A DNA stretch of 15,155 bases from Parachlamydiales bacterium (GTDB lineage Bacteria; Chlamydiota; Chlamydiia; Chlamydiales; JAJFMK01): positions 1-15,155 of the forward strand of contig JAGVKY010000158.1 in NCBI GenBank assembly GCA_020050175.1, given 5' to 3'. Numbering within the stretch: position 1 is the stretch's first letter; each line of letters starts with the position of its first letter. The notes beneath the pieces were generated by a model. The model worked only from the letters and a program-made list of their open reading frames with translations, was not told the DNA's origin and did not search any database. Positions 1-7,732 of this stretch are shown here, one piece after another. A program made the position numbers and the translations under genes.

Positions 1-1
1 A

Positions 2-1216
2 ATCAATCCGAAGGAGTGCGAACTCTCTTCTGAGTATCTTTCCGATCTCGAAAAAATTCTCCGCTTCGATTTGGGACACAATGGGATGACAGAGGCCGTT
101 CCTTATCTCGGTAAACTTGAAAAGTTAGCTCACCCAGGCCAATGGAATACCCCAGCTTCTCTCCTGGAATGGAAAGACAAAGGGATTCTTTACGTCGTTT
201 CTTCCAACGTCATTGGAAAAACAGCCAATTTTACCCTTTTTTCCACAACAAACCAGTCGATCAAAGCTCTTGAGGGGGTCCCTTTAACAGGCCAGCTTTC
301 GGTTGATCGACAAACCATCCACAAAGTGGCAGACACTATTCACACAACACTCTTCGGCAAAGAGGGAATTGCCTCGAGACGGTTCATTTTTACAAGAAAA
401 ATTCGGGATGAAAAGGGGTGGAGCCACTCTTACCTTGTGGAAGCTGATTGGGATGGCGCTAATCAAAAAATACTAGTGGACTCCAACCACCTGGTTGTCA
501 CCCCCTGTCTTATCCACCCTAAAAGTTGTCTTTACGTCTCTTACGAGTTAGGTCAGCCAAAAATTTTTATTTCTTCTCTCGAAGGGAAAGGGCGGCAGAG
601 AATCACCTACTTGAAAGGAAACCAGTTAACTCCAGCTATTTCTCCACAAAGAGACCGAGTAGCTTTTATTAATGACAGTTTAGGCAACCCAGATCTTTTC
701 CTTTTAGAAGTGGGTGAAGATGGGGTAGCTAAAGAGCCTCCAAGGAGAATTTATACCTTTCCAAAAGCTACTCAGGCCTCTCCAAGCTTCAGTCCCGATG
801 GAAAAAATTTAGCTTTTGTTTCAAGCAAAGATGGTTCTACAAGAATTTATCTTCTTAAGATCCCCGAAAAAGAGGCCAATATCCGCACTCTAAAGCCCCA
901 GCTTTTAACAACTCATCATCGAGAGGCCTCTGCCCCTTGTTGGTCGCCCGACGGAACAAAGATCGCCTTTTGCGCAAAAGGAGCAGATAACGACCGTCAA
1001 ATCTGGGTCTACGATGTTGAAAAAAAGGAAGAGCGGCAGCTGACTTTTGGAACAGGCGACAAGGAGAACCCAACCTGGGCACCTAACAGCTTGCATCTTA
1101 TTTTTAATGCTCGCAAGGGAGATGAAACAAGCGACCTTTACTTGATGAATTTAAATCAAAGCGAGGCTATTTCAATTGTTGCTGATGCCAAGCAGAACCG
1201 GTTCCCTTCGTGGTAA
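2..1216 (+). CDS. tolB: Tol-Pal system protein TolB, 5' end cut by the window edge
   Basis: Periplasmic beta-propeller protein of the Tol-Pal envelope complex, which links the inner-membrane Tol proteins to Pal and helps outer-membrane constriction. The reading frame is open from base 2 with no stop, and the residues before the TTG at 71 read like TolB (FDLGHNGMT follows directly), so the gene starts left of the window and the TTG is internal. About 404 residues are visible. An N-terminal TolB domain (SVDRQTIHKVADTI, then RRFIFTRK) is followed by propeller repeats of the SPDG/AF type: ISPQRDRVAF, FSPDGKNLAF, WSPDGTKIAF and WAPNSLHLIF, ending in NRFPSW. The signal peptide is off-window. The next gene is tatD, not pal, which usually follows tolB. 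The call is firm from the repeat pattern and N-terminal domain. Confidence 0.93.
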   Translation: MNPKECELSSEYLSDLEKILRFDLGHNGMTEAVPYLGKLEKLAHPGQWNTPASLLEWKDKGILYVVSSNVIGKTANFTLFSTTNQSIKALEGVPLTGQLSVDRQTIHKVADTIHTTLFGKEGIASRRFIFTRKIRDEKGWSHSYLVEADWDGANQKILVDSNHLVVTPCLIHPKSCLYVSYELGQPKIFISSLEGKGRQRITYLKGNQLTPAISPQRDRVAFINDSLGNPDLFLLEVGEDGVAKEPPRRIYTFPKATQASPSFSPDGKNLAFVSSKDGSTRIYLLKIPEKEANIRTLKPQLLTTHHREASAPCWSPDGTKIAFCAKGADNDRQIWVYDVEKKEERQLTFGTGDKENPTWAPNSLHLIFNARKGDETSDLYLMNLNQSEAISIVADAKQNRFPSW

Positions 1217-1239
1217 AAACAGGGATTGCAGGATAGTTT

Positions 1240-1267
1240 GATAGGATTTCAAATTTGGAATCCTATC
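1240..1267. promoter_or_regulatory. Near-perfect palindrome between tolB and tatD
   Basis: GATAGGATTTCAAA is followed at once by TTTGGAATCCTATC. The outer nine bases of each arm are perfectly complementary, and the rest pairs except for one T opposite G, which would be a G-U wobble in RNA. In RNA it would form a hairpin of about 11-12 pairs just before the tatD ATG at 1276. No T-run follows on the + strand, so it is not a classic intrinsic terminator. It could be an RNA end or stability element, a weak tolB terminator, or a dimeric repressor site. Its overlap with the upstream TTG at 1255 argues that tatD starts at the ATG. Confidence 0.55.
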
Positions 1268-1275
1268 CGATATTT

Positions 1276-2049
1276 ATGGTTAAGATTTTTGATTCTCATG
1301 TTCATCTCGCTGATGACCTCCTGTTTCCTAATTGGGAAAAGATTTTGCAACGTGCTTTGGATGGCGGAGTGGATAAATTTTTAGTGATAGCCACTAATCC
1401 TGTGGAGATGGAGCGGGGTTTGGTCATGAAACAGCGTTATCCTGATCATGTTTACCTATCCGCCTCTATCACACCTCATGAAGCTCATACTGTAACTAAA
1501 GAAGATGTGGATGCTATTTTTCACTCTGCTCGTGAGGGACATCTTGATGCTTTAGGCGAAACCGGACTTGAGTACTTCTATCTAAAAGAGACAAAAGAGG
1601 CTCAGCTTGATTTGCTAGAAAAGACCTTAAGTCTTGCAAAGGAGTTCGATCTCCCTGTTGTCTTCCATTGCAGAGAAGCGTTCGAGGATCTTTTTCCCCT
1701 TTTGAAAAAATACCAGCCTCGAGGTGTTCTTCATTGTTTTACCGGAACTAAGGAAGAGGCCAAGGGTGTGATTGATCACGGCCTTTATCTCTCTTTCAGC
1801 GGCATCCTGACATACAAAAAGAGCGGCTCGTTACGGGATATTGCCCCGAACCTTCCTTTTGATAAAATTTTGATAGAGACAGATGCCCCCTTTCTTGCCC
1901 CACAATCGAAGCGGGGAAAACAGAACGAGCCTCTTTTTATTCAAGAGACTCTCTCTGTTCTTTCAGACACTTTGCAGAAAGATCAAAACCTTGTTGCCGA
2001 GCAAACTTATGATAATGCTCTTCAGTTTCTCAATATCCCCAAGGGTTAG
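1276..2049 (+). CDS. tatD: TatD family metal-dependent hydrolase/deoxyribonuclease
   Basis: TIM-barrel metal hydrolase of the TatD family; characterised members act as 3'-5' exonucleases or DNases on damaged DNA. Metal-site motifs appear in family order: DSHVHL at the N-terminus, LGETGLEYFY (Glu), VVFHCREAFED (His), LHCFTGT (His) and LIETDAPFLAP (Asp). The length of 257 residues is normal. The ATG at 1276 is preferred, giving MVKIFDSHVHL as in relatives; an in-frame TTG at 1255 adds seven residues but lies inside the palindrome. No strong Shine-Dalgarno is visible for either start. It lies 59 bases after tolB on the same strand. Its last 20 bases overlap the end of the convergent glycosyltransferase gene. 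Confidence 0.92.
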   Translation: MVKIFDSHVHLADDLLFPNWEKILQRALDGGVDKFLVIATNPVEMERGLVMKQRYPDHVYLSASITPHEAHTVTKEDVDAIFHSAREGHLDALGETGLEYFYLKETKEAQLDLLEKTLSLAKEFDLPVVFHCREAFEDLFPLLKKYQPRGVLHCFTGTKEEAKGVIDHGLYLSFSGILTYKKSGSLRDIAPNLPFDKILIETDAPFLAPQSKRGKQNEPLFIQETLSVLSDTLQKDQNLVAEQTYDNALQFLNIPKG

Positions 2050-2908
2050 GATTGACCACAATGACTGGCATTTTTGGACCAAACCAAGTGGCAACTAGGC
2101 TTAAATTAGAACTTGTCCTCAAGAGCAGCTGAGTTTTTGCAAGAAGCAAACAATCGATTAAGGCCTCTTTTCCCTGTTGGTAGGGGTTTTTTGCCTTCAG
2201 GTGAAGGGGTTTGCCGTCGCTTGATCTTTCTGCAGACGCAAACACAATTCTTCCAGGGTAGTGTTTGATCGCCTTCTCCAAAAACTTGGCATCATCAGTA
2301 GCAATAAAGATGAGGGGGTCTTTGTCTAAATGAGGAGCCATTTCTTTGTCTAAAATCTTAAAAAATTGACCGGGGGTAATGGGTATAGATTCGGCAATAA
2401 ATTTATCTGTTGCCCGATAATGGACGCCAATGACAAACCGGCCTTGGAAGTAATCTCTTTCAAAATCTTCTACAATTTTTAAGATCGGCTCTTTTACTTT
2501 TACATGTTTAGAGAGCGTTTTGAAAATTCCTTCTCGCGGTTGATTATAAATGGAATTCACAAAATCCACTCGGTAACCCGCACCCACTTCAACAAAATTC
2601 TTTGTGCATTTCGAATCGTTCTTTATGGGTTCAAAATAATAACTCCACCAATTATCTCCCATTTCGGGAGAGTAATATAAACCAAATTTTCCGAAATTGA
2701 CTGTGACACAGGATGCAAGCCCTTGTTCGCATTTTCTTAGGGCGCCAGTAATCGCAATAAAAAGATGAAAAAATCCAGTGTTTGATTGGTCATCCCCAAA
2801 ATAAATATGCGCTTTCGCAGGTAAAAATTGTTCTTTTGGTAAAGGGGGGAGAGAAAAAATAGGAGAGCATAGTCCTATTAAGACACAAATAATTAAATAT
2901 TTTTTCAT
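2030..2908 (-). CDS. Exported glycosyltransferase resembling GT23/NodZ-type fucosyltransferases
   Basis: A 292-residue protein starting with a basic MKK and a hydrophobic stretch to about residue 19 (IFS/LPP as likely cleavage), a signal peptide or membrane anchor. There is a Cys at 14 but no good lipobox. The body shows three motifs in the order seen in alpha-1,6-fucosyltransferases and NodZ: GVHYRATDK (161-169, like their HxRRTDK nucleotide-sugar motif), FIATDD (201-206), and a DCLLLAK segment leading to RTSSNLS (252-270). A fucosyl- or related transferase activity with a GDP-sugar donor is inferred from these motifs only; donor and acceptor are unknown. It is the last gene of the - strand operon, 8 bases after nnr, and its stop lies inside the tatD 3' end. 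An exported nucleotide-sugar-dependent enzyme is odd, because donors are normally cytoplasmic. No recognised name. Confidence 0.6.
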   Translation of the reverse strand: MKKYLIICVLIGLCSPIFSLPPLPKEQFLPAKAHIYFGDDQSNTGFFHLFIAITGALRKCEQGLASCVTVNFGKFGLYYSPEMGDNWWSYYFEPIKNDSKCTKNFVEVGAGYRVDFVNSIYNQPREGIFKTLSKHVKVKEPILKIVEDFERDYFQGRFVIGVHYRATDKFIAESIPITPGQFFKILDKEMAPHLDKDPLIFIATDDAKFLEKAIKHYPGRIVFASAERSSDGKPLHLKAKNPYQQGKEALIDCLLLAKTQLLLRTSSNLSLVATWFGPKMPVIVVNPNPWGY

Positions 2909-2916
2909 ATAAATCT

Positions 2917-4374
2917 TTAATGCCTTAGAAGCAGATTAAATATCTCAGGAATGCATTCTGCAATATCGCCAGCATGCATGCAATAAGAAGTCACAAGTTC
3001 TGCGGCTATTTCCCCTGCCAAACCATGAATAGAGGCCCCTAGCAATGCTGAGTGCTCAGAGGAAAGACCTTGGGCCAAAAGAGCCCCTAAAATACCACTA
3101 AGAAGATCGCCCGACCCCGCTGTGGCCATTCCCGGATCACCGAAAGGGATCACATACGGTGTTCCACCAAAAAGAAATGTAGGCCCCCCTTTGGCGAGAA
3201 GGGCAACCCGGTGTTCTTCTGCCCAAGCTTTACTATCGTCAAACCATTCCAGGGTTCTTTGAGGATAGCGGCGACCTAACAACCTCTCTAACTCTCCATG
3301 ATGCGGGGTCAGGATGCTTTCTGACGGAGGGGTGAGCCCTAATTTAGCAATGGCATTAAGGGCTTCACCATCAATGACTAATTTTTTCGCTTGAGAGAAA
3401 ACTTCTTCAAAAATGTCATCTCTTGTTGGCAGTAAACCTGGACCAACAACGACAGCATCGTACCTTTCGATTTTTTCTAATTGATCGATGGGCTTCACAA
3501 TCAGCTGGGGAAGGGCGGAAAAGGCGTCATCGAGTCCTTCCTCCGTATACAGATGAACAATGCCTGCTCCACCCCTAAAAGCGCCTAAAGAGGCGAGATA
3601 GGCAGAACCAGTCATCCCTGGACTGCCCGCTATAATTGCGACAAACCCTCTTTCGTATTTATGCCTGCTTCGAAAAATCTTGGGTAGAAACTGAGGAAGG
3701 TCCCCTTTTTCTAAAGATAAAAACTGAGGTCTTGCTCCATGAACAACTTCTTCTGGCAAACCAATAGGAAGAGTTTGCATATGGCCTGAATAATCCCACC
3801 CTTCACCTAAGTAAGAAGGAACTTTAGGGAATCCAAGAGAAAGAGTCACCGAAGCTTCAATCGGCACCCCTTCTCCCCCAATGCCTGAAGCAATATCGAT
3901 ACTTAAGATAGGCAGGCCTGTTCTATTTGCAAAAAGGATCATCTCTTGATAGACCCCCTTTAACGCCCCTTTGAATCCTGTTCCGAAAATCCCATCTAGA
4001 AATATCCCAGTAGGGTTTTGATCTTTTCGAACCAGATTAAAGGGGTACAATCTTCCCCCTTGGGATAAAAAATCGGTTTTTGCTTCAGAGGCGATGCGGG
4101 AATGAGATTCTTCTGAATCTGCAAGAATCCCCACGACCTCAATCCCTTTTTCCAAGAGATAAGTTCCGGCAGTGAGGGCATCTCCTCCATTATTTCCCTT
4201 GCCCACCAGCAGGTAGACCTTTTTTTCTAAGTCATTTTCTTCAAGAAAGGAGAGGGTAAAAGAAGCGATTCTTCTCCCAGCATACCCCATAAGCTCTTTG
4301 GGAGAAGTGCCGAACTTTTCGGACAAAGATTCGAGTCTTCCCATTTCGTCTGAAGTGATGACTTTTTGGGGCAT
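2917..4374 (-). CDS. nnr: Bifunctional NAD(P)HX epimerase/dehydratase (YjeF type)
   Basis: Repairs hydrated NADH/NADPH: the N-terminal half interconverts R- and S-NAD(P)HX and the C-terminal half dehydrates the S form using ADP or ATP. The 485 residues match the fused two-domain form. In the epimerase half, VGKGNNGGD lies at 57-65, with DGIFGTGFKG and SIDIASGIGGEG further on. In the dehydratase half are AGSPGMTGSAYLA, VVVGPGLLP, LTPHHGELERLL, and near the end GDPGMATAGSGDLLSG, the ribokinase-like signature. The start ATG lies 2 bases after the gpsA stop, with GAGGAG inside the end of gpsA serving as ribosome site, so the two are translationally linked. A cytoplasmic housekeeping enzyme; nothing is missing. 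Confidence 0.95.
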   Translation of the reverse strand: MPQKVITSDEMGRLESLSEKFGTSPKELMGYAGRRIASFTLSFLEENDLEKKVYLLVGKGNNGGDALTAGTYLLEKGIEVVGILADSEESHSRIASEAKTDFLSQGGRLYPFNLVRKDQNPTGIFLDGIFGTGFKGALKGVYQEMILFANRTGLPILSIDIASGIGGEGVPIEASVTLSLGFPKVPSYLGEGWDYSGHMQTLPIGLPEEVVHGARPQFLSLEKGDLPQFLPKIFRSRHKYERGFVAIIAGSPGMTGSAYLASLGAFRGGAGIVHLYTEEGLDDAFSALPQLIVKPIDQLEKIERYDAVVVGPGLLPTRDDIFEEVFSQAKKLVIDGEALNAIAKLGLTPPSESILTPHHGELERLLGRRYPQRTLEWFDDSKAWAEEHRVALLAKGGPTFLFGGTPYVIPFGDPGMATAGSGDLLSGILGALLAQGLSSEHSALLGASIHGLAGEIAAELVTSYCMHAGDIAECIPEIFNLLLRH

Positions 4375-4376
4375 GG

Positions 4377-5372
4377 TTAGAGATGCTCCTCTTTCACTTT
4401 TCGTTGCATGAGTTCTTGAAGAGCCATCATTGGCGAAAGATCTTTGTAAATAATGCCATGTACAGCTGAGGTAATCGGTAGAGGGACCTCTTTCAGAAGA
4501 CCTAATTTTTCAACAGATTTACAAGTGTAGGCCCCTTCTACAACAAGCCCTATTTGATGGAGCGCCTCTTCGGCACTTTTTCCCTCAGCGAGCAATTTTC
4601 CATAGGAGTAATTACGACTCAACGTGGAGGAACATGTGGCAATCAAGTCGCCCATTCCGGATAAACCGTTTAATGTCTCGGGTTTACCACCGGCAGTCAC
4701 GGCTAATTTCCTCATTTCGTGAAGTCCTCTTGTCATCAGTGCAGCCCGCGCAGAGGCCCCGCACTTTAACCCGTCTGAGAGGCCGCATGCGACAGCAATG
4801 ACATTTTTGACCGCTCCGCCAAACGCAACGCCGATCCAATCAGAGTTGGGATAAACACGAAAAGAGGGGGTTGTAAAGCAGCGTGATACGAACCTCGTCA
4901 CCTCTTCGCTTTCTGAGGCTGCGACCACTGAGGTGGGTTTGCCACGGACAACCTCTTGAGCAAAGCTAGGACCCGAAAGAAGGGCTATTTTACCTTTCGC
5001 ATATCCCCCCAAAATACTTTCTACGACTTCAGGCAAAGTCAGAAGGCTCTCTTGTTCAATCCCTTTCGAAGAGATCACAATGGGGCATGTAAGATTCGTT
5101 CGTGGGATTTCCGAAAAGACGGAACGCACACCCTCTGAGGTCACCGACTCGAGAATGAGGTCTTTTTTAAAAGTTGTCTCATCAATGTCAGTTGTCCATT
5201 TGATCCCTTCAGGAATGGCAACATCTTTAAAAAGAGGATGAGGCTCTTTTTTATTTAAGAGACGGACAAGTTCCTTATCTCTACTCCAAACGAGGACTTC
5301 ATCCCCTTTTAAAGCTAATAGAAGAGCAAGTGTGAACCCCCAAGAGCCACTTCCTAAAACCCCAACCTTCAT
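4377..5372 (-). CDS. gpsA: NAD(P)-dependent glycerol-3-phosphate dehydrogenase
   Basis: Reduces dihydroxyacetone phosphate to sn-glycerol 3-phosphate, the backbone precursor of phospholipids. The 331 residues show the full set of family marks: the Rossmann glycine motif GSGSWG (7-12), SSKGIEQ (101-107), LSGPSFAQEV (132-141), the catalytic Lys in GGAVKNVIA (Lys189), and GLSGMGDLIATC (236-247) with the SRNYSYG that follows. The ATG directly follows the stop of the preceding pyrophosphorylase gene (TAAATG), with AGGAGA about 9 bases upstream, so co-translation is expected. The gene pair with the pyrophosphorylase is, as I recall it, the same neighbourhood as in Chlamydia trachomatis, which supports the chlamydial assignment. 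Confidence 0.96.
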   Translation of the reverse strand: MKVGVLGSGSWGFTLALLLALKGDEVLVWSRDKELVRLLNKKEPHPLFKDVAIPEGIKWTTDIDETTFKKDLILESVTSEGVRSVFSEIPRTNLTCPIVISSKGIEQESLLTLPEVVESILGGYAKGKIALLSGPSFAQEVVRGKPTSVVAASESEEVTRFVSRCFTTPSFRVYPNSDWIGVAFGGAVKNVIAVACGLSDGLKCGASARAALMTRGLHEMRKLAVTAGGKPETLNGLSGMGDLIATCSSTLSRNYSYGKLLAEGKSAEEALHQIGLVVEGAYTCKSVEKLGLLKEVPLPITSAVHGIIYKDLSPMMALQELMQRKVKEEHL

Positions 5373-6458
5373 TTATATATTCTCCTGATCGGCATCGACA
5401 TAAGAGACGGGCCCGACCTGACGACCTCTCCACTTCTTTAAAAGAGAGGGTGTTGGGTAATAAAAAGCGGGGTCGATCTCAATCACAGTAGATGGTAGTG
5501 CAACTTGAGTGATCTTTTCGAGGATCCTTCTCTCTTTTTTTGTTAATGCCTTTTTTACGCCCTCAAAATCATCTAACGATTTCAAAGGGGCAAAGATCTC
5601 TTCTCTTGGATAAAGAAGGGCAGAAATTTTTTTTGCAAAACAAAAATGGTCAAATATCAGCCTCTCTTGTTTCCATCCCCATAATTCTTCCTGAACCTTT
5701 TTCCATTGCAGGTGGTGAGAAAGATGACAGGTCTTTATTCCTGCTTCGAGGGCAAAATCTATTGAAAAAAAATAAAGAGAGGTATTTGCATAGGTGAACT
5801 CCTTCCCTTCTTCAAACTCGGTATATTCAAAGATCCGAAGTCCTTCGTCGGTTTCGACAAACACCCCTACTTTTTCTTGGAGAGAAGCCCTTTGAACGAC
5901 TTTTACAGTAATGTCATTCTCTGAATCGATATGAAATGAAATCCCTTGAAGATCCACAGGATCGTTGAGAGGATTTTCAACCACAACCACAGAAATGACC
6001 GACACCCCCATTTTTTTCCAACGATTTAAAACCCCATGACTGGCCATGACCTCAAAAACACTTCCATTTCCGTCTGGGCCTGTATGCGGAAGAGATGTTT
6101 TTTTGTCTTTATCGAGAAAGGGACGCTCATTTTGCTGGCAAAAATCCCAGTCATTACGCTGTAGGGCTGCAACAGTGTCTGCATGATTCTTTGCCGAGGT
6201 CATGACCGCCACAGGGATAGGCAGCTCGTAAAGCTTGGATGCAGCATCCACTTTATCGGAAAAGAGCTGAAAAAGGGTTCTTCCCCTAGCGGGAGTGATC
6301 GGAAAAGTCCCTTTCGGTTTTTCCCACCCCAAACGGCTACCAGACCCCCCAGCCAGTAAAATGAGGGCGATTTTGCCTTGTTTCAAGGCGTCGGCACCCG
6401 ACTGTGTAGGCATGCCCTCGTGCCATTGAGCAGGAGGTGGGGGAGGTCTTTCTTTCAT
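5373..6458 (-). CDS. Eukaryote-type UDP-sugar pyrophosphorylase (UDP-GlcNAc/UDP-glucose type)
   Basis: Member of the UDPGP family, which makes UDP-sugars from UTP and a sugar 1-phosphate. The family also includes eukaryotic UAP1/AGX1 and UDP-glucose pyrophosphorylase. LLAGGSGSRLG (34-44) with KPKG (47-50) is the uridine-nucleotide loop, and GPDGNGSVF (127-135) is the second conserved nucleotide/sugar site. A run of five prolines sits at residues 5-9. At 361 residues it is shorter than eukaryotic UAPs (around 500) but both active-site motifs are present. Which sugar it uses cannot be told; UDP-GlcNAc is the more likely given relatives and the LPS-related neighbour. The start overlaps the heptosyltransferase stop by one base (TAATG) and the stop abuts gpsA, so translation is coupled on both sides. 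Confidence 0.85.
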   Translation of the reverse strand: MKERPPPPPAQWHEGMPTQSGADALKQGKIALILLAGGSGSRLGWEKPKGTFPITPARGRTLFQLFSDKVDAASKLYELPIPVAVMTSAKNHADTVAALQRNDWDFCQQNERPFLDKDKKTSLPHTGPDGNGSVFEVMASHGVLNRWKKMGVSVISVVVVENPLNDPVDLQGISFHIDSENDITVKVVQRASLQEKVGVFVETDEGLRIFEYTEFEEGKEFTYANTSLYFFSIDFALEAGIKTCHLSHHLQWKKVQEELWGWKQERLIFDHFCFAKKISALLYPREEIFAPLKSLDDFEGVKKALTKKERRILEKITQVALPSTVIEIDPAFYYPTPSLLKKWRGRQVGPVSYVDADQENI

Positions 6459-7480
6459 TATACAAGTTTGATTAAGCGCTGGAAGACTTCATCGACTTCT
6501 ATCCGTTCCATGCAACGGAAGTCAATAGGACAAACGCGACGGTAGCAAGGAGAGCAGGAAGTTTTTTTATAGATCACTTCTCCTCCCCCATAAGGCCCAG
6601 TTTTAGTGGGATTTGTCGATCCAAAGACGGCTACTAGCGGAACTTGAAGAGCAGCAGCAATGTGCATAGGGCCGCTATCGTTAGTCAAAAGGGCATTGCA
6701 CTCTTTGATCAAGGCCATCAATTGGCGTAAGTTTGTTTTTCCGGCGAGATTGACAACCCTATCCCCTTTCCCTTGAGTGATCATTTGGACCAAAGGGGCT
6801 CCTGTTTGATCGCCAAAGCAGACGATCAAATGGGAGGTTTCGACAATAATTTTTTCGATTAATCGATCAAATTTTTCTTTTGGCCAACATTTGGCTGAAC
6901 CAAAGGCGGCTCCGGGATTAATTCCGATCACTTTTTGGTTTGGAAAGGTTTTATAAGAGTCTAATTGAGCCTTTGCCTCTGCAATTTCTTCTTTTGAAAG
7001 AAAAAGCTCAGGCACGCTATCGGAGCGGGGAATCCCGAGGGGAACTAATAGATCTTTATAAACGTCAACAAGATGCCTCTCTTCAATGTCCTTAGGCAAA
7101 GAGACGGGCATATTTAAAAAAAGGCGGCGATAATGGGTATTGAATCCGAGTCTTTTTTTAACCCCTCCTCGCCAAAACCAGTAGGCTGAAGAAAAGGAAT
7201 TTGTGAAAAGAACGCCAAGGTCATAGTCCCCTTTTTTTAGGGGCATTAGAATATCGGGGTGCGTGCCGGTGTGAATCCAACCTGAGATTTTTTTAAATCG
7301 AAGAAAATCATCGATGAAGGGACTTCCTGCCAAAAGATCGCCAATTCCACCTTGGCACATCGCAGTTAAAGTCGCCCTTGGAAAAGCTCTCTTTATATCT
7401 CTTAGGCAAGGGGTTGCCATGACAGCATCCCCTAGCCAATTAGGCATCCTAACAATTATCCTGTCGATTTTTTGATTCAT
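6458..7480 (-). CDS. waaF: ADP-heptose:LPS heptosyltransferase (WaaF-like, GT9)
   Basis: Adds heptose from ADP-heptose to the growing LPS inner core at the cytoplasmic face. The 340 residues carry the GT9 hallmarks: MPNWLGDAVMA (12-22), PGAAFGSAKCWP (189-200, donor-binding loop), LTNDSGPMHIAAAL (265-278) and VAVFGSTNPT (283-292). A Cys cluster near the C-terminus (309, 312, 317, 323) matches the CxPCx4C pattern of heptosyltransferase II-type proteins. It is the first gene of the - strand operon. No clear Shine-Dalgarno precedes the ATG, and no convincing promoter was found in the bases upstream, which are occupied by a small + strand ORF. C. trachomatis has no heptose in its LPS, so this marks the organism as an environmental relative. 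WaaF against WaaC/WaaQ specificity is not settled by sequence alone. Confidence 0.85.
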   Translation of the reverse strand: MNQKIDRIIVRMPNWLGDAVMATPCLRDIKRAFPRATLTAMCQGGIGDLLAGSPFIDDFLRFKKISGWIHTGTHPDILMPLKKGDYDLGVLFTNSFSSAYWFWRGGVKKRLGFNTHYRRLFLNMPVSLPKDIEERHLVDVYKDLLVPLGIPRSDSVPELFLSKEEIAEAKAQLDSYKTFPNQKVIGINPGAAFGSAKCWPKEKFDRLIEKIIVETSHLIVCFGDQTGAPLVQMITQGKGDRVVNLAGKTNLRQLMALIKECNALLTNDSGPMHIAAALQVPLVAVFGSTNPTKTGPYGGGEVIYKKTSCSPCYRRVCPIDFRCMERIEVDEVFQRLIKLV

Positions 7481-7495
7481 AACATGGAATTTTAC

Positions 7496-7708
7496 ATGCT
7501 CATCAGATTTTTCATCTTTTTATTTGTTAGTTTTTCGCTTGTTTCTTCTGAGATTGTTCATCTTGCCCCCCCGACTCTTTCTGACGAATCGATAGGATTA
7601 TCTCTCCTTTGTAAAAGACCTGCTCGAAAGGGGGGATTTAAGTATGATATCCCCTCTTGGAAGGCAGGGGGAGCCCGCCCATCCTGTTCCAAATTTGAAT
7701 TCCTTTAG
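7496..7708 (+). pseudogene. Short secreted-like ORF, probably a truncated gene start
   Basis: Seventy residues from the ATG at 7496 (weak GGAA about 8 bases upstream; an alternative ATG lies at 7484). The first 19 residues are a good signal peptide shape: MLIR, then a Phe/Leu/Val-rich run, ending SLVSSE. The mature part reads IVHLAPPTLSD, then LLCKRPARKGGF, and soon ends in a stop after low-complexity-looking sequence. The CxRPxRxGGF pattern is faintly reminiscent of the start of D-amino-acid-oxidase-like flavoproteins, but this is a guess. It starts 15 bases from the oppositely directed waaF-like gene and ends 24 bases before the convergent TPR gene stop. It may be a gene fragment, a small exported protein, or a chance ORF. 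Confidence 0.35.
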
Positions 7709-7732
7709 GGCTTTTTAATCGTGCAAATCTTG

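Noticed and set aside
71..1216. TTG at 71 as the start of tolB
   Set aside because: The frame is open to base 2 and the preceding residues (SDLEKILRFD) read as normal TolB sequence, so the gene is simply cut by the window edge.
1255..1275. TTG at 1255 as the start of tatD
   Set aside because: It lies inside the palindrome and adds residues not seen in relatives; the ATG at 1276 gives the usual MVKIFDSHVHL start.
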